Assembly (NCBI GenBank): GCA_031268885.1
Contig: JAIRWR010000033.1
Coordinates: 1 to 48,628 of the forward strand
Reading direction: 5' to 3'
Length of the DNA stretch: 48,628 nt
From: Synergistaceae bacterium
GTDB taxonomy: Bacteria > Synergistota > Synergistia > Synergistales > Synergistaceae
Shown: piece by piece, positions 41,633-48,628 of the stretch
How positions within the stretch are numbered: the stretch's first letter is position 1
Layout: each line of letters begins with the position of its first letter
Translations under genes and position numbers: made by a program
The notes under the pieces: generated by a model
Seen by the model: only the letters and a program-made list of their open reading frames with translations
Database searches by the model: none
What the model was told of the DNA's origin: nothing

Positions 41633-42138
41633 ACTGGCCCAAACGAGGAACGCCGGCTTTTTATACATGGTACGGCATTGTTTCGACTCTGTGTGGGCTT
41701 GGATGTCTCGGTGGATTTGCAGGAGCGGCGGCTACGCTTATTTCGTGTCTGTCGCTCTTTGTTATTGGAAGCATAGGCGGCGCGGCGCTCTGCGTGACGG
41801 CCGTCGTCGGAGCGGTCGCTTCCGACAGGTACGTGAAGCGCGTTGATGCCAGCGATCGCCCCCAGGAGATAGTGATAGACAGAGTGGCCGGTTACTGGGC
41901 GTCTATGCTGTGGCTGGACTCATCTTACGCGATTGTTGCCTTTCTTCTATTTCGGATTGTCGATGTCTTAAAGCCGTTTCCCGCCAGCATTGCGGGACGT
42001 ATGCCAGGAGGAGTTGGAATAATGGCCGGAGGAATTCTCGGCGGCTCGATGGTAAACGTCATGATGAGGATTATATCTTGGATGTTCTTTTCCGGTGGGA
42101 TTGATCTCATATATCGCTATCTTGGAGTTGGGGAGTGA
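41629..42138 (+). CDS. pgpA: Phosphatidylglycerophosphatase A-like protein lacking the acidic motif
   Basis: The 169-residue membrane protein resembles PgpA in length, in its order of membrane segments and in QEIVIDRVAGYWASML (79-94), LLFRIVDVLKPFP (107-119) and PGGVGIM (126-132). In E. coli PgpA the corresponding stretches read IVWDEFIGMW and GGMGIMIDDIVAG. Here the Glu is Arg (R85) and the Asp-Asp pair is Gly-Gly (AGGILGG, 133-139). Loss of these acidic residues would be expected to harm metal binding, so the protein may be inactive or do something else. It is tied by an ATGA overlap to rimO and lies 7 bases before pncC. In the normal enzyme the product is phosphatidylglycerol. Confidence 0.8.
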   Translation: MNWPKRGTPAFYTWYGIVSTLCGLGCLGGFAGAAATLISCLSLFVIGSIGGAALCVTAVVGAVASDRYVKRVDASDRPQEIVIDRVAGYWASMLWLDSSYAIVAFLLFRIVDVLKPFPASIAGRMPGGVGIMAGGILGGSMVNVMMRIISWMFFSGGIDLIYRYLGVGE

Positions 42139-42145
42139 CACATCG

Positions 42146-42682
42146 ATGACTTGCGAGAAAAAAATTACGTATGAGATAAACAGAACGGCGGAGCGAATAG
42201 TCGGCATGTCTGCTGATCCTTGCCTTAGCGCCGGGTATGAGAGAAGGCTCTTTACGTTCGCCGAGTCCTGCACTGGAGGGCTTGCCGCCCACTTGATCTC
42301 CGAAGTGCCGGGGGCGTCTGAGGTCTTTCCAGGCAGCGTCGTGACATATAGCGATAGGGCGAAGATCGAGATGCTGAACGTTACGCCGGAGACCATAGGG
42401 AGACATGGGGCGGTAAGCGGCGAATGCGCCGCTGAGATGGCGTGGGGGGTTCTAAAGTTATTTGACGCGATGTTTGCGGTCAGCGTTACGGGAATTGCCG
42501 GTCCATCAGGAGAGAGCGAATCGAAACCGGCGGGTCTGGTCTGGCTGGCGTTGGCCGGCGCGGATGGAGGAATGCGCCTGCGACGCTGTCACTACAGCGG
42601 CGGACGCCGTACCGTACAGATGAAGGCCGCCCGAGCGGCGTTAAAGATGCTGCTTGGCGGATTGCTGGGAGCTGTCGGATAG
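42146..42682 (+). CDS. pncC: Nicotinamide-nucleotide amidohydrolase (CinA C-terminal domain)
   Basis: The product is 178 residues from the ATG at 42146, with GGGGAG upstream; a longer frame would run back into the pgpA-like gene. The CinA-C motifs are FTFAESCTGGLAAHLIS, VFPGSVVTYSDRAKIEML, and VSVTGIAGPSGESESKPAGLVW. The serine and lysine/aspartate residues fit PncC, which deamidates nicotinamide mononucleotide to nicotinate mononucleotide in NAD recycling. The stand-alone form without the N-terminal CinA domain is common in bacteria. It precedes recA, the same pgpA-cinA-recA order as in many bacteria. The C-terminal tail overlaps a recA upstream extension that is not used. Confidence 0.92.
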   Translation: MTCEKKITYEINRTAERIVGMSADPCLSAGYERRLFTFAESCTGGLAAHLISEVPGASEVFPGSVVTYSDRAKIEMLNVTPETIGRHGAVSGECAAEMAWGVLKLFDAMFAVSVTGIAGPSGESESKPAGLVWLALAGADGGMRLRRCHYSGGRRTVQMKAARAALKMLLGGLLGAVG

Positions 42683-42731
42683 CGTTCGTCTTCCGGCGTT
42701 ATTTTTCGAAATATTTCAGGAGGTGAAGTTC

Positions 42732-43886
42732 TTGGCGAAGAAGAGAGACGTTTCAACAAAAGAGGAGATCTTGGACAGGGCCATAACGGATATCAAACAG
42801 AAGTTCGGGGATGGAGCAATAATGAAGATGGGCGAGAGGACGAATATGAACATCGAGGTGATTCCGACGGGCGTCCTGCCTCTCGATGTCGCTCTGGGCA
42901 TAGGGGGAGTGCCGAGGGGACGCATTGTCGAGCTCTACGGTCCCGAGGGGGGCGGCAAGACGACTATCGCGCTGCACATCATAGCGGAGGCACAGAGAAG
43001 CGGAGGAATCACAGCGTTTATAGACGCCGAGCACGCGCTCGACCCTGGACTTGCGGCCGCTATAGGCGTCAACACCGGAGAGATGTATATTTCACAGCCG
43101 GACAGCGGAGAACAGGCCTTTTACATAATGGATACGCTCGTTCGAAGCGGCGCGGTGGAACTGATAGTGGTGGACTCCGTGGCCGCGCTGACCCCGCAGG
43201 GCGAGATCGACGGAAGGATAGAGGATGGCCCGAACAAGAGCGTCGGCCTGCACGCGCGATTGATGTCGTATGCTCTGCGCAGGCTTACGGCCGCGATTTC
43301 CAAGAGCAAGACGACTGTCATATTCATAAACCAGCTACGGGCGGTCATAAGCACCGGTTATGGCAGCGGTCCGTCGGAGACTACCACCGGTGGCAGGGCG
43401 CTCAAGTTCTACAGCTCGGTTCGCATCGAGGTGAGGAGGGGAGCCGCCATCAGCCAGGGCGATATTCCGATAGGCCATGAACTCAAGATAAAGGTTACGA
43501 AGAATAAACAGGCGCCTCCGTTCCGAGTGGCGCACACGACGCTGATCTATGGGCACGGCGTGCCCAAATCTATGGCGGTTTTAGACATGGCCCTCGACAT
43601 GAACGTCGTCAAAAGAAAGGGTTCATGGATAGCTTACAAGGGCGAAACGCTCGCCCAGGGCAAAGAGGCGACGGCTGAGCACATCAGTGAACACCCGGAA
43701 CTCATGGAGGAGATAAAACGCGAGGTCATGGCGAAGGTTACCGAGGCAAATGGGCTCGTCGCGGGAGGAGCTCAGCCCGAGGAAGACGCCGACGCGTTCC
43801 AGGCCGATTCTCTGGAGCAGAGCCTGCGTGAACTTGAGGATGGCGCTATAGCCATGAATCTCGACATCCCACTGCCGGAGGAGTGA
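42732..43886 (+). CDS. recA: Recombinase A
   Basis: The product is 384 residues from a TTG at 42732. A longer frame exists, but AGGAGG lies seven bases before this codon and it yields the standard N-terminus AKKRDVSTKEEILDRAITDI. Walker A is GPEGGGKTT (70-78; the common form is GPESSGKTT), and PSGVEIDGR-like LTPQGEIDGRIEDG, VIFINQLRAVI and KVTKNKQAPPFR are present. RecA forms filaments on single-stranded DNA for strand exchange and SOS induction. The C-terminus is acidic (EEDADAFQ, LEDGAIAMNLDIPLPEE). It follows pncC closely. A GC-rich run and a weak TTGACA follow the gene; no clear terminator is visible. No LexA-type operator was recognised upstream. Confidence 0.97.
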   Translation: MAKKRDVSTKEEILDRAITDIKQKFGDGAIMKMGERTNMNIEVIPTGVLPLDVALGIGGVPRGRIVELYGPEGGGKTTIALHIIAEAQRSGGITAFIDAEHALDPGLAAAIGVNTGEMYISQPDSGEQAFYIMDTLVRSGAVELIVVDSVAALTPQGEIDGRIEDGPNKSVGLHARLMSYALRRLTAAISKSKTTVIFINQLRAVISTGYGSGPSETTTGGRALKFYSSVRIEVRRGAAISQGDIPIGHELKIKVTKNKQAPPFRVAHTTLIYGHGVPKSMAVLDMALDMNVVKRKGSWIAYKGETLAQGKEATAEHISEHPELMEEIKREVMAKVTEANGLVAGGAQPEEDADAFQADSLEQSLRELEDGAIAMNLDIPLPEE

Positions 43887-44033
43887 TCCCCCGGCGGCGG
43901 TTGGTAGTGAGCCCAGTAATCTTTTGACATTGCCCCCCTCTTTTTTTCTCTCCATACAAACTGCACATTGATGGCATAGTATCTGTGTGTTGGAAGAAGA
44001 CGGACCAAAGATTTAACGTGGGGGGTGTTCTAT

Positions 44034-45500
44034 ATGTCACAGGACAATTTGAGGAAGACGATGATTGGCATAGATGGAATGACGTGCGAATCATGCGGGA
44101 AGAGGATAGAAAAACGCCTGAAAAGCGTTGATGGGGTGCGTGAAGCCGAGGTCAGCTACGCGCGCGGAGACGCGAGCGTTGCCTTTGATGACGAGAGAGT
44201 TGATCTGAAGCGGATCGAAAGCGCGATCGAGGAGCTTGGCTACAGGGTGTCGCGCTCCGGCGAAAAAAAACTGGAGAGGGCTGGCTCCGGCAATTTTATC
44301 GGAGTAGCGCTTCTCATCATCGCGGCGTTTATGTTCTTGAACCATGGCGGCGGCTCAGGGGCTCTCGCGAGTGTCTTCAACTTCTTTCCTCAAGCGGAAA
44401 ATGGCATGAGCTACGGGATGCTGTTCGCCGTCGGTCTGCTCACCTCAGTTCACTGCGTGGCGATGTGCGGCGGCATCAACCTCTCGCAGTGTCTCTCGAA
44501 CTGTCCCGGCTCCGCTTTGAGGCCGGCCATACTCTACAACGCTGGCAGGGTCGCGTCGTACACGATTGTGGGCGGCATAGTCGGAGCGCTCGGTTCAGTG
44601 GTCAGCTTCTCTGGAGCGGCCAGAGGCGTTGTTCAGATGGCCGCCGGAATCTTCATGCTGATACTCGGCATAAACATGCTCGGCATCTTCTCCTTTCTTC
44701 GCTCTCTGACCCCGCGCCTTCCGAAATCCTTGTCCGACAGAATAGAACGCGGCAAAAACGGCAGAGGTCCGTTGTACGTCGGACTCTTGAACGGGCTCAT
44801 GCCCTGCGGCCCGCTGCAGGCGATGCAACTGTTCGCGCTCTACGCCGGAAGCCCGGTCCGGGGGGCGCTCTCGATGCTGGTGTTTAGCCTTGGGACTGTG
44901 CCGCTCATGTTCGGGCTTGGCGCTTTCAGTTCCCTCATTAGCGGAAAATTTGCCGGAAGGATTATGAGAGCCGGAGCAGTGATTGTAATCCTTATGGGCG
45001 TTGTCATGTTCAACAACGGCATATCCCTGTCGGGTTTTGGAGACGCGCCGTTCAGCGCGGCGGCTGGCGCGGCGGACTCTCAGCCCGCCACTCTCTCTGG
45101 TCTTGGGGGAGTTCAAGAGGTGGCGACGAGCCTTACGAAATACGGCCGCTACTCTCCTATAACGGTGAAAGCGGGCGTTCCCGTGAAGTGGACAATTCAC
45201 GCGGACAGAGGAACCGTCAACGGTTGCAATAACGAGATCATCATCCCCGCCTTCGGCATTCAGCGGAAGCTCAGTGTCGGAGACACGCTTGTCGAGTTCA
45301 CCCCCACAAAACCAGGTAAATATACATACAGTTGCTGGATGGGAATGATAAGAAGCACTATCACTGTTGTCGAGGGAGATATCCCAGACAGCGGCAGAGC
45401 CGCTTCTCAGCCTGGCTCAGCCGAGGCCGCGGAGCCTTATGAAGAGGAGGGCGGCGCGTCGTCTGCCGGAGCGGGCTGCGCTTGTTGCGGAGGATTTTAG
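44034..45500 (+). CDS. Copper-handling fusion: HMA domain + TauE/SafE-like membrane domain + cupredoxin
   Basis: The product is 488 residues from the ATG at 44034, behind GGGGGTG. Residues about 8-75 are an HMA metal-binding domain (GMTCESCGKRIEKRL, CxxC). A six- to seven-segment TauE/SafE/UreH-like membrane domain follows, with SVHCVAMCGGINLSQ and LNGLMPCGPLQAMQL, each holding a Cys-x-Gly motif. The C-terminal part (from about 380) is a cupredoxin-like domain with VNGCNNEIIIPAF and YSCWMGMIRSTI, the Cys and Met being copper-ligand candidates. The tail ends in GAGCACCGGF, which may also bind metal. Fusions of this kind accompany CopA-type pumps. The next gene is such a pump, so it probably passes copper across or delivers it to periplasmic enzymes. 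Confidence 0.87.
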   Translation: MSQDNLRKTMIGIDGMTCESCGKRIEKRLKSVDGVREAEVSYARGDASVAFDDERVDLKRIESAIEELGYRVSRSGEKKLERAGSGNFIGVALLIIAAFMFLNHGGGSGALASVFNFFPQAENGMSYGMLFAVGLLTSVHCVAMCGGINLSQCLSNCPGSALRPAILYNAGRVASYTIVGGIVGALGSVVSFSGAARGVVQMAAGIFMLILGINMLGIFSFLRSLTPRLPKSLSDRIERGKNGRGPLYVGLLNGLMPCGPLQAMQLFALYAGSPVRGALSMLVFSLGTVPLMFGLGAFSSLISGKFAGRIMRAGAVIVILMGVVMFNNGISLSGFGDAPFSAAAGAADSQPATLSGLGGVQEVATSLTKYGRYSPITVKAGVPVKWTIHADRGTVNGCNNEIIIPAFGIQRKLSVGDTLVEFTPTKPGKYTYSCWMGMIRSTITVVEGDIPDSGRAASQPGSAEAAEPYEEEGGASSAGAGCACCGGF

Positions 45501-45664
45501 CCGCCCGAACGCTCCGAGGAAGATAGATCGGACCGATCCGAAGCCGGGCCTGGGGGCGAAGCGGGTATTTAAGTCCATCAGTATAGGCATTGATTCCCGT
45601 TTAAACGCGGGTTGGCATCATATCTTCATTAAAGAATCTGAGTCAGCGTGAAAGGATGGAGACA

Positions 45665-48184
45665 ATGAGCAGGGAGACTCTGACGATAAGCGGCATGACG
45701 TGCGCGGCGTGTGCGAAGAGAATCGAGAAGGTCATAGGCAGACTAGGAGGCGTGGTGAAGGCGTCGGTCAATTTTGCCACTGAAAAATTGACCGTGGAGT
45801 TTGACGAAGGATCGCTCTCTGTCGCATCCATCAGCGACGCGATCTCTAAAATCGGTTATGGGGTGGTCGAGGAGAAAAAAAACAGCGAGGTCAGCATTCC
45901 CATAGCGGGCATGACGTGCGCGGCGTGCGCGAAACGCATAGAAAAGATCGTTGGGAAAAAAGCCGGCGTGGCGAGCGTATTCGTCAACTTCGCCACTGAA
46001 AGAGCCGTCGTCGTATACGACCCGAGAATCATAAAGCTGGCTCAGATAAGAGAAGCCATCGCCTCTGCCGGTTATCAGCCCCTCGAAACAGAGAGAAAGG
46101 GCGCGGTGGACGAGGACCGCGTTCGCAAGGAGCGTGAGATCAAGACGCTGCGAGGAAGGTTTATCGTCTCGGCTATATTCGGGCTGCCGCTGCTCTATGT
46201 CGCCATGGTTCCCATGTATCCGCTGAACCAGTGGCTGTGGTGGCTCCCCTTCCCCTGGTCTGTGCTTGCGCCGATGCAGTATCCGCTCCACTACGCCGCT
46301 GTCGAGATAGCGCTCGTGCTCCCGATACTCTTTGTCGGGCGCAGATTCTACTCGGTGGGCTTCAAGGCGTTCCTGCAGAGAAGCCCGAACATGGACTCGC
46401 TGATAGCGATAGGGACGTCGGCGGCCGTGATATACAGCTTTTATTCCAGCTACCTGATAGTGACTGGGGATTTCGGGGCGGTCGACAGGCTGTACTTCGA
46501 GTCGGCAGGCGTCATCATCACGCTGATACTGCTGGGCAAATACCTCGAAGCAGTGTCGAAGGGGAAGACATCCGAGGCCATAAAGAAGCTGATGGGCCTC
46601 GCTCCCAAGACCGCCATCGTCGTGCAAGATGGGAAGGAGACCGAGATACCCATAGACGAGGTCGAGATAGGCCACGTCATTCTGGTCAAGCCGGGAGGAA
46701 AGATTCCGGTGGACGGGACGGTTACGGATGGATACTCGGCTGTGGACGAGTCCATGCTCACGGGGGAGAGCATCCCCATCGACAAAAAACCCGGCGACAA
46801 GGTATTCGCGGCGACCATCAACAAAAATGGAATTCTCCGCTTCGAGGCCACCAAGGTCGGCAGCGACACCGCTCTGGCTCAGATCATCAAGATGGTCGAG
46901 GACGCGCAGGGCTCGAAAGCGCCTATAGCGGCAATGGCGGATATCGTCGCCGGTTATTTTGTCCCTGTCGTGTGCGCGGTGGCGGTCGTTTCCGCGCTGG
47001 CGTGGTACTTCCTGGGGACGCCCCCGCCCTATGAGACATCATCCCAATTCGCGCTGACGATCTTCATAGCGATACTTATAATAGCCTGCCCGTGCGCCCT
47101 GGGGCTCGCTACTCCGACCGCGATCATGGTCGGCACCGGCAGGGGCGCGGAGTACGGCATCCTGTACAAGGGGGGGGAGGCGCTCGAAACCACGCATAAA
47201 CTGAACACCATAGTATTCGACAAGACAGGGACCATAACCGAGGGCAAGCCGGAGATTACGGATATTATTGTCGCCAAGGATTCCGGAATATCGAACGAGG
47301 AACATCTCCTCCGGATAACCGCGTCCGCGGAAAAAGGGTCCGAGCATCCCTTGGCCTCCGCCATTGTGCGGGCAGCCGAGGCCAGGAATCTCGAACTCCT
47401 CCGGGTTGATAAATTCCAAGCGCTCACAGGCATGGGGGTCGAGGCCGTTATAGGGGAAGACAGTTTTTTTGTTGGCAACCGAAAGCTGATGACAGAGCGC
47501 GGCATATCGCTCGGAGAGCTGGAGGGCGAGTCCGACCGTCTGGCGGAGGAGGGCAAGACGCCGATGTACGTCCTCTTCGGCGGCAAACTCGCCGGGATTA
47601 TAGCCGTAGCCGACGTGGTAAAGCCGAGCAGCTCGAAGGCCATAAAGGTCTTGCGCGAAATGGGGATACGGGTGGCGATGATAACCGGCGACAACAAAAA
47701 AACGGCAGACGCGATAGCCCGGCAGGTGGGCATCGACATAGTGCTGGCCGAGGTCATGCCGCAGGATAAGTCCAACGAGGTCAAGAAGCTCCAGGCGGAG
47801 GGGCGCCTGGTGGGAATGGTGGGAGACGGAATCAACGACGCTCCCGCCCTTGTTCAGGCGAACATCGGAATAGCCATAGGCTCCGGGACGGACATAGCGA
47901 TGGAGTCGGCGGACATAGTGCTCATGAAGAGTGATCTCATGGATGTGCCCACGGCAATATCCCTGAGCCGAAGCACCATACGCAATATCAGGCAGAACCT
48001 GTTCTGGGCCTTCGCGTACAACACCGCAGGGATTCCGGTCGCGGCAGGCGTCCTGTATCTCTTCGGCGGGCCGCTCCTCAACCCTGTCTTTGCGGCCGCG
48101 GCCATGTCGCTGAGCTCAGTTTCGGTTCTGACCAACGCTCTCAGACTCAGAAAGTTCAAGCCCAGCCGAGTTGACGGCATATAA
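45665..48184 (+). CDS. copA: Copper-exporting P1B-type ATPase with two HMA domains
   Basis: The product is 839 residues from the ATG at 45665; an in-frame ATG at 45656 is an alternative. Two N-terminal HMA domains each carry GMTCAACAKRIEK. The pump core shows the phosphatase TGES, the copper-selective CPC in IIACPCALGLATPTA, the phosphorylated aspartate in DKTGTITEG, the nucleotide-binding SEHPLASAIV, and MVGDGINDAPAL. Eight membrane segments are visible. It expels Cu(I), or silver, using ATP. In the 164-base gap upstream, the palindrome CGTTTAAACG (45598-45607), inside a G/C-flanked dyad, could be a metal-regulator site, but no CueR or CsoR gene is in view. It sits in one block with the HMA-TauE fusion. 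Confidence 0.95.
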   Translation: MSRETLTISGMTCAACAKRIEKVIGRLGGVVKASVNFATEKLTVEFDEGSLSVASISDAISKIGYGVVEEKKNSEVSIPIAGMTCAACAKRIEKIVGKKAGVASVFVNFATERAVVVYDPRIIKLAQIREAIASAGYQPLETERKGAVDEDRVRKEREIKTLRGRFIVSAIFGLPLLYVAMVPMYPLNQWLWWLPFPWSVLAPMQYPLHYAAVEIALVLPILFVGRRFYSVGFKAFLQRSPNMDSLIAIGTSAAVIYSFYSSYLIVTGDFGAVDRLYFESAGVIITLILLGKYLEAVSKGKTSEAIKKLMGLAPKTAIVVQDGKETEIPIDEVEIGHVILVKPGGKIPVDGTVTDGYSAVDESMLTGESIPIDKKPGDKVFAATINKNGILRFEATKVGSDTALAQIIKMVEDAQGSKAPIAAMADIVAGYFVPVVCAVAVVSALAWYFLGTPPPYETSSQFALTIFIAILIIACPCALGLATPTAIMVGTGRGAEYGILYKGGEALETTHKLNTIVFDKTGTITEGKPEITDIIVAKDSGISNEEHLLRITASAEKGSEHPLASAIVRAAEARNLELLRVDKFQALTGMGVEAVIGEDSFFVGNRKLMTERGISLGELEGESDRLAEEGKTPMYVLFGGKLAGIIAVADVVKPSSSKAIKVLREMGIRVAMITGDNKKTADAIARQVGIDIVLAEVMPQDKSNEVKKLQAEGRLVGMVGDGINDAPALVQANIGIAIGSGTDIAMESADIVLMKSDLMDVPTAISLSRSTIRNIRQNLFWAFAYNTAGIPVAAGVLYLFGGPLLNPVFAAAAMSLSSVSVLTNALRLRKFKPSRVDGI

Positions 48185-48214
48185 GATATCGGATACGCAA
48201 GGAGGAATCTCTAT

Positions 48215-48628
48215 ATGGTGAAGAAAACAGTATGCAAGTTTGTAACGGCCGCGATTTTCGCGGGAATTCTGACGGTTTCCAATTTCAAAAGCGCCGAGGC
48301 GGCTTTCAACACCGACGTCGTCGGGCAAGCGGCGGTAACGTCGTTCTCGGAGATGCTAGGCGCCCTCGAATTTCCACCGGCGGCCGACGACGAGATGGGC
48401 GTTTGGGTTCTGACGGCCCCGGACGGAGGCGCGGCCTTCTGGTGGAGAAAGTCCTCTAACGATACGCGCTCTTACGACGCGTTTCTCTGCTTTGACGCGG
48501 AGCCCTTTATAAACGCCGGTCTGGACGTCGAAAGACTCCCCGCGGAGATGAAGGAGATGCTCGGCGACAGGGGCAAGCTCATGGTTGGGAAGAGACTCTC
48601 GCGGGAAGAGCTCAAGTATGACGGGGAG
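48215..48628 (+). CDS. Secreted protein, unknown (3' end outside window)
   Basis: It opens with ATG at 48215 behind AAGGAGG, and the frame is open for 138 codons to the right edge. The N-terminus is a signal peptide (VKKTVCKFVTAAIFAGILTV, cleavage near SAEA-AF at about residue 30). The visible mature part, with VGQAAVTSFSEMLGALEFPPAADD, GVWVLTAPDGGAAFWWRK and RSYDAFLCFDAEPFINAGLD, does not match a family I know. It follows copA by 30 bases in the same direction. It may work in the envelope with the copper proteins, but nothing in the sequence proves this. Confidence 0.8.
   Translation, partial: MVKKTVCKFVTAAIFAGILTVSNFKSAEAAFNTDVVGQAAVTSFSEMLGALEFPPAADDEMGVWVLTAPDGGAAFWWRKSSNDTRSYDAFLCFDAEPFINAGLDVERLPAEMKEMLGDRGKLMVGKRLSREELKYDGE

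Overview
The window is a stretch of bacterial chromosome, most likely from a member of the Synergistota. That assignment is an inference from several traits: GC-rich coding sequence that still uses many AGG/AGA and ATA codons, frequent GTG and TTG starts, and the housekeeping run rpe - HTH/RodZ-like - rimO - pgpA-like - cinA/pncC - recA. No rRNA or tRNA gene was seen. Both ends cut through genes.

Layout. (1) Positions 1-11992, all leftward: a surface-polysaccharide locus. It holds a Wzy/WaaL-like membrane protein cut by the left edge, three glycosyltransferases, a methyltransferase-radical SAM fusion, wecC (UDP-ManNAc dehydrogenase), and a tight operon gmhA-gmhB-transaldolase-SDR epimerase-hddA-hddC. 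That operon encodes a full route from sedoheptulose 7-phosphate to GDP-D-glycero-D-manno-heptose. The first 6 kb are distinctly AT-rich, and a small IS1595-type transposase remnant lies among the genes. (2) 12066-18729: two ~380-bp direct repeats, each with a variable CCTG tandem tract and a hairpin. They bracket a Gabija-type antiphage pair (OLD/TOPRIM nuclease plus UvrD-like helicase), a Phd/PIN toxin-antitoxin pair and an FkbM methyltransferase. (3) 18883-19512: a membrane-anchored flavodoxin-like protein. (4) 19513-21374: about 1.9 kb without a convincing gene, with 22-bp iterons, DnaA-box-like 9-mers, phased A-tracts and strong hairpins. Essentially all genes to the left run leftward and all to the right run rightward, and the + strand goes from C-rich to G-rich here, so this is a candidate replication origin.

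(5) 21375-28634, rightward: a compact eight-gene operon of acyl carrier protein, two FabG-like reductases, split transketolase (N and C subunits), acyl-adenylating ligase, LuxE-like acyl-protein synthetase and LuxC-like acyl reductase. Together these could activate an acid, reduce it to an aldehyde, extend it with a two-carbon ketol unit and reduce the product. I know no named pathway with exactly this gene set, and this is my best candidate for an undescribed system. (6) 28779-43886: metabolism and housekeeping, namely glycerate kinase, a secreted protein, ilvD, an AI-2E-type exporter, a DegT-family aminotransferase, a zinc membrane protease, rsmB-like, a PASTA protein, rpe, an HTH/RodZ-like protein, rimO, a PgpA-like protein lacking its usual acidic motif, pncC and recA. 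(7) 44034-48628: copper handling, with an HMA-TauE-cupredoxin fusion, a CopA-type P-ATPase and the start of a secreted protein.

All functions are assigned by reading motifs by eye. No database search was possible.
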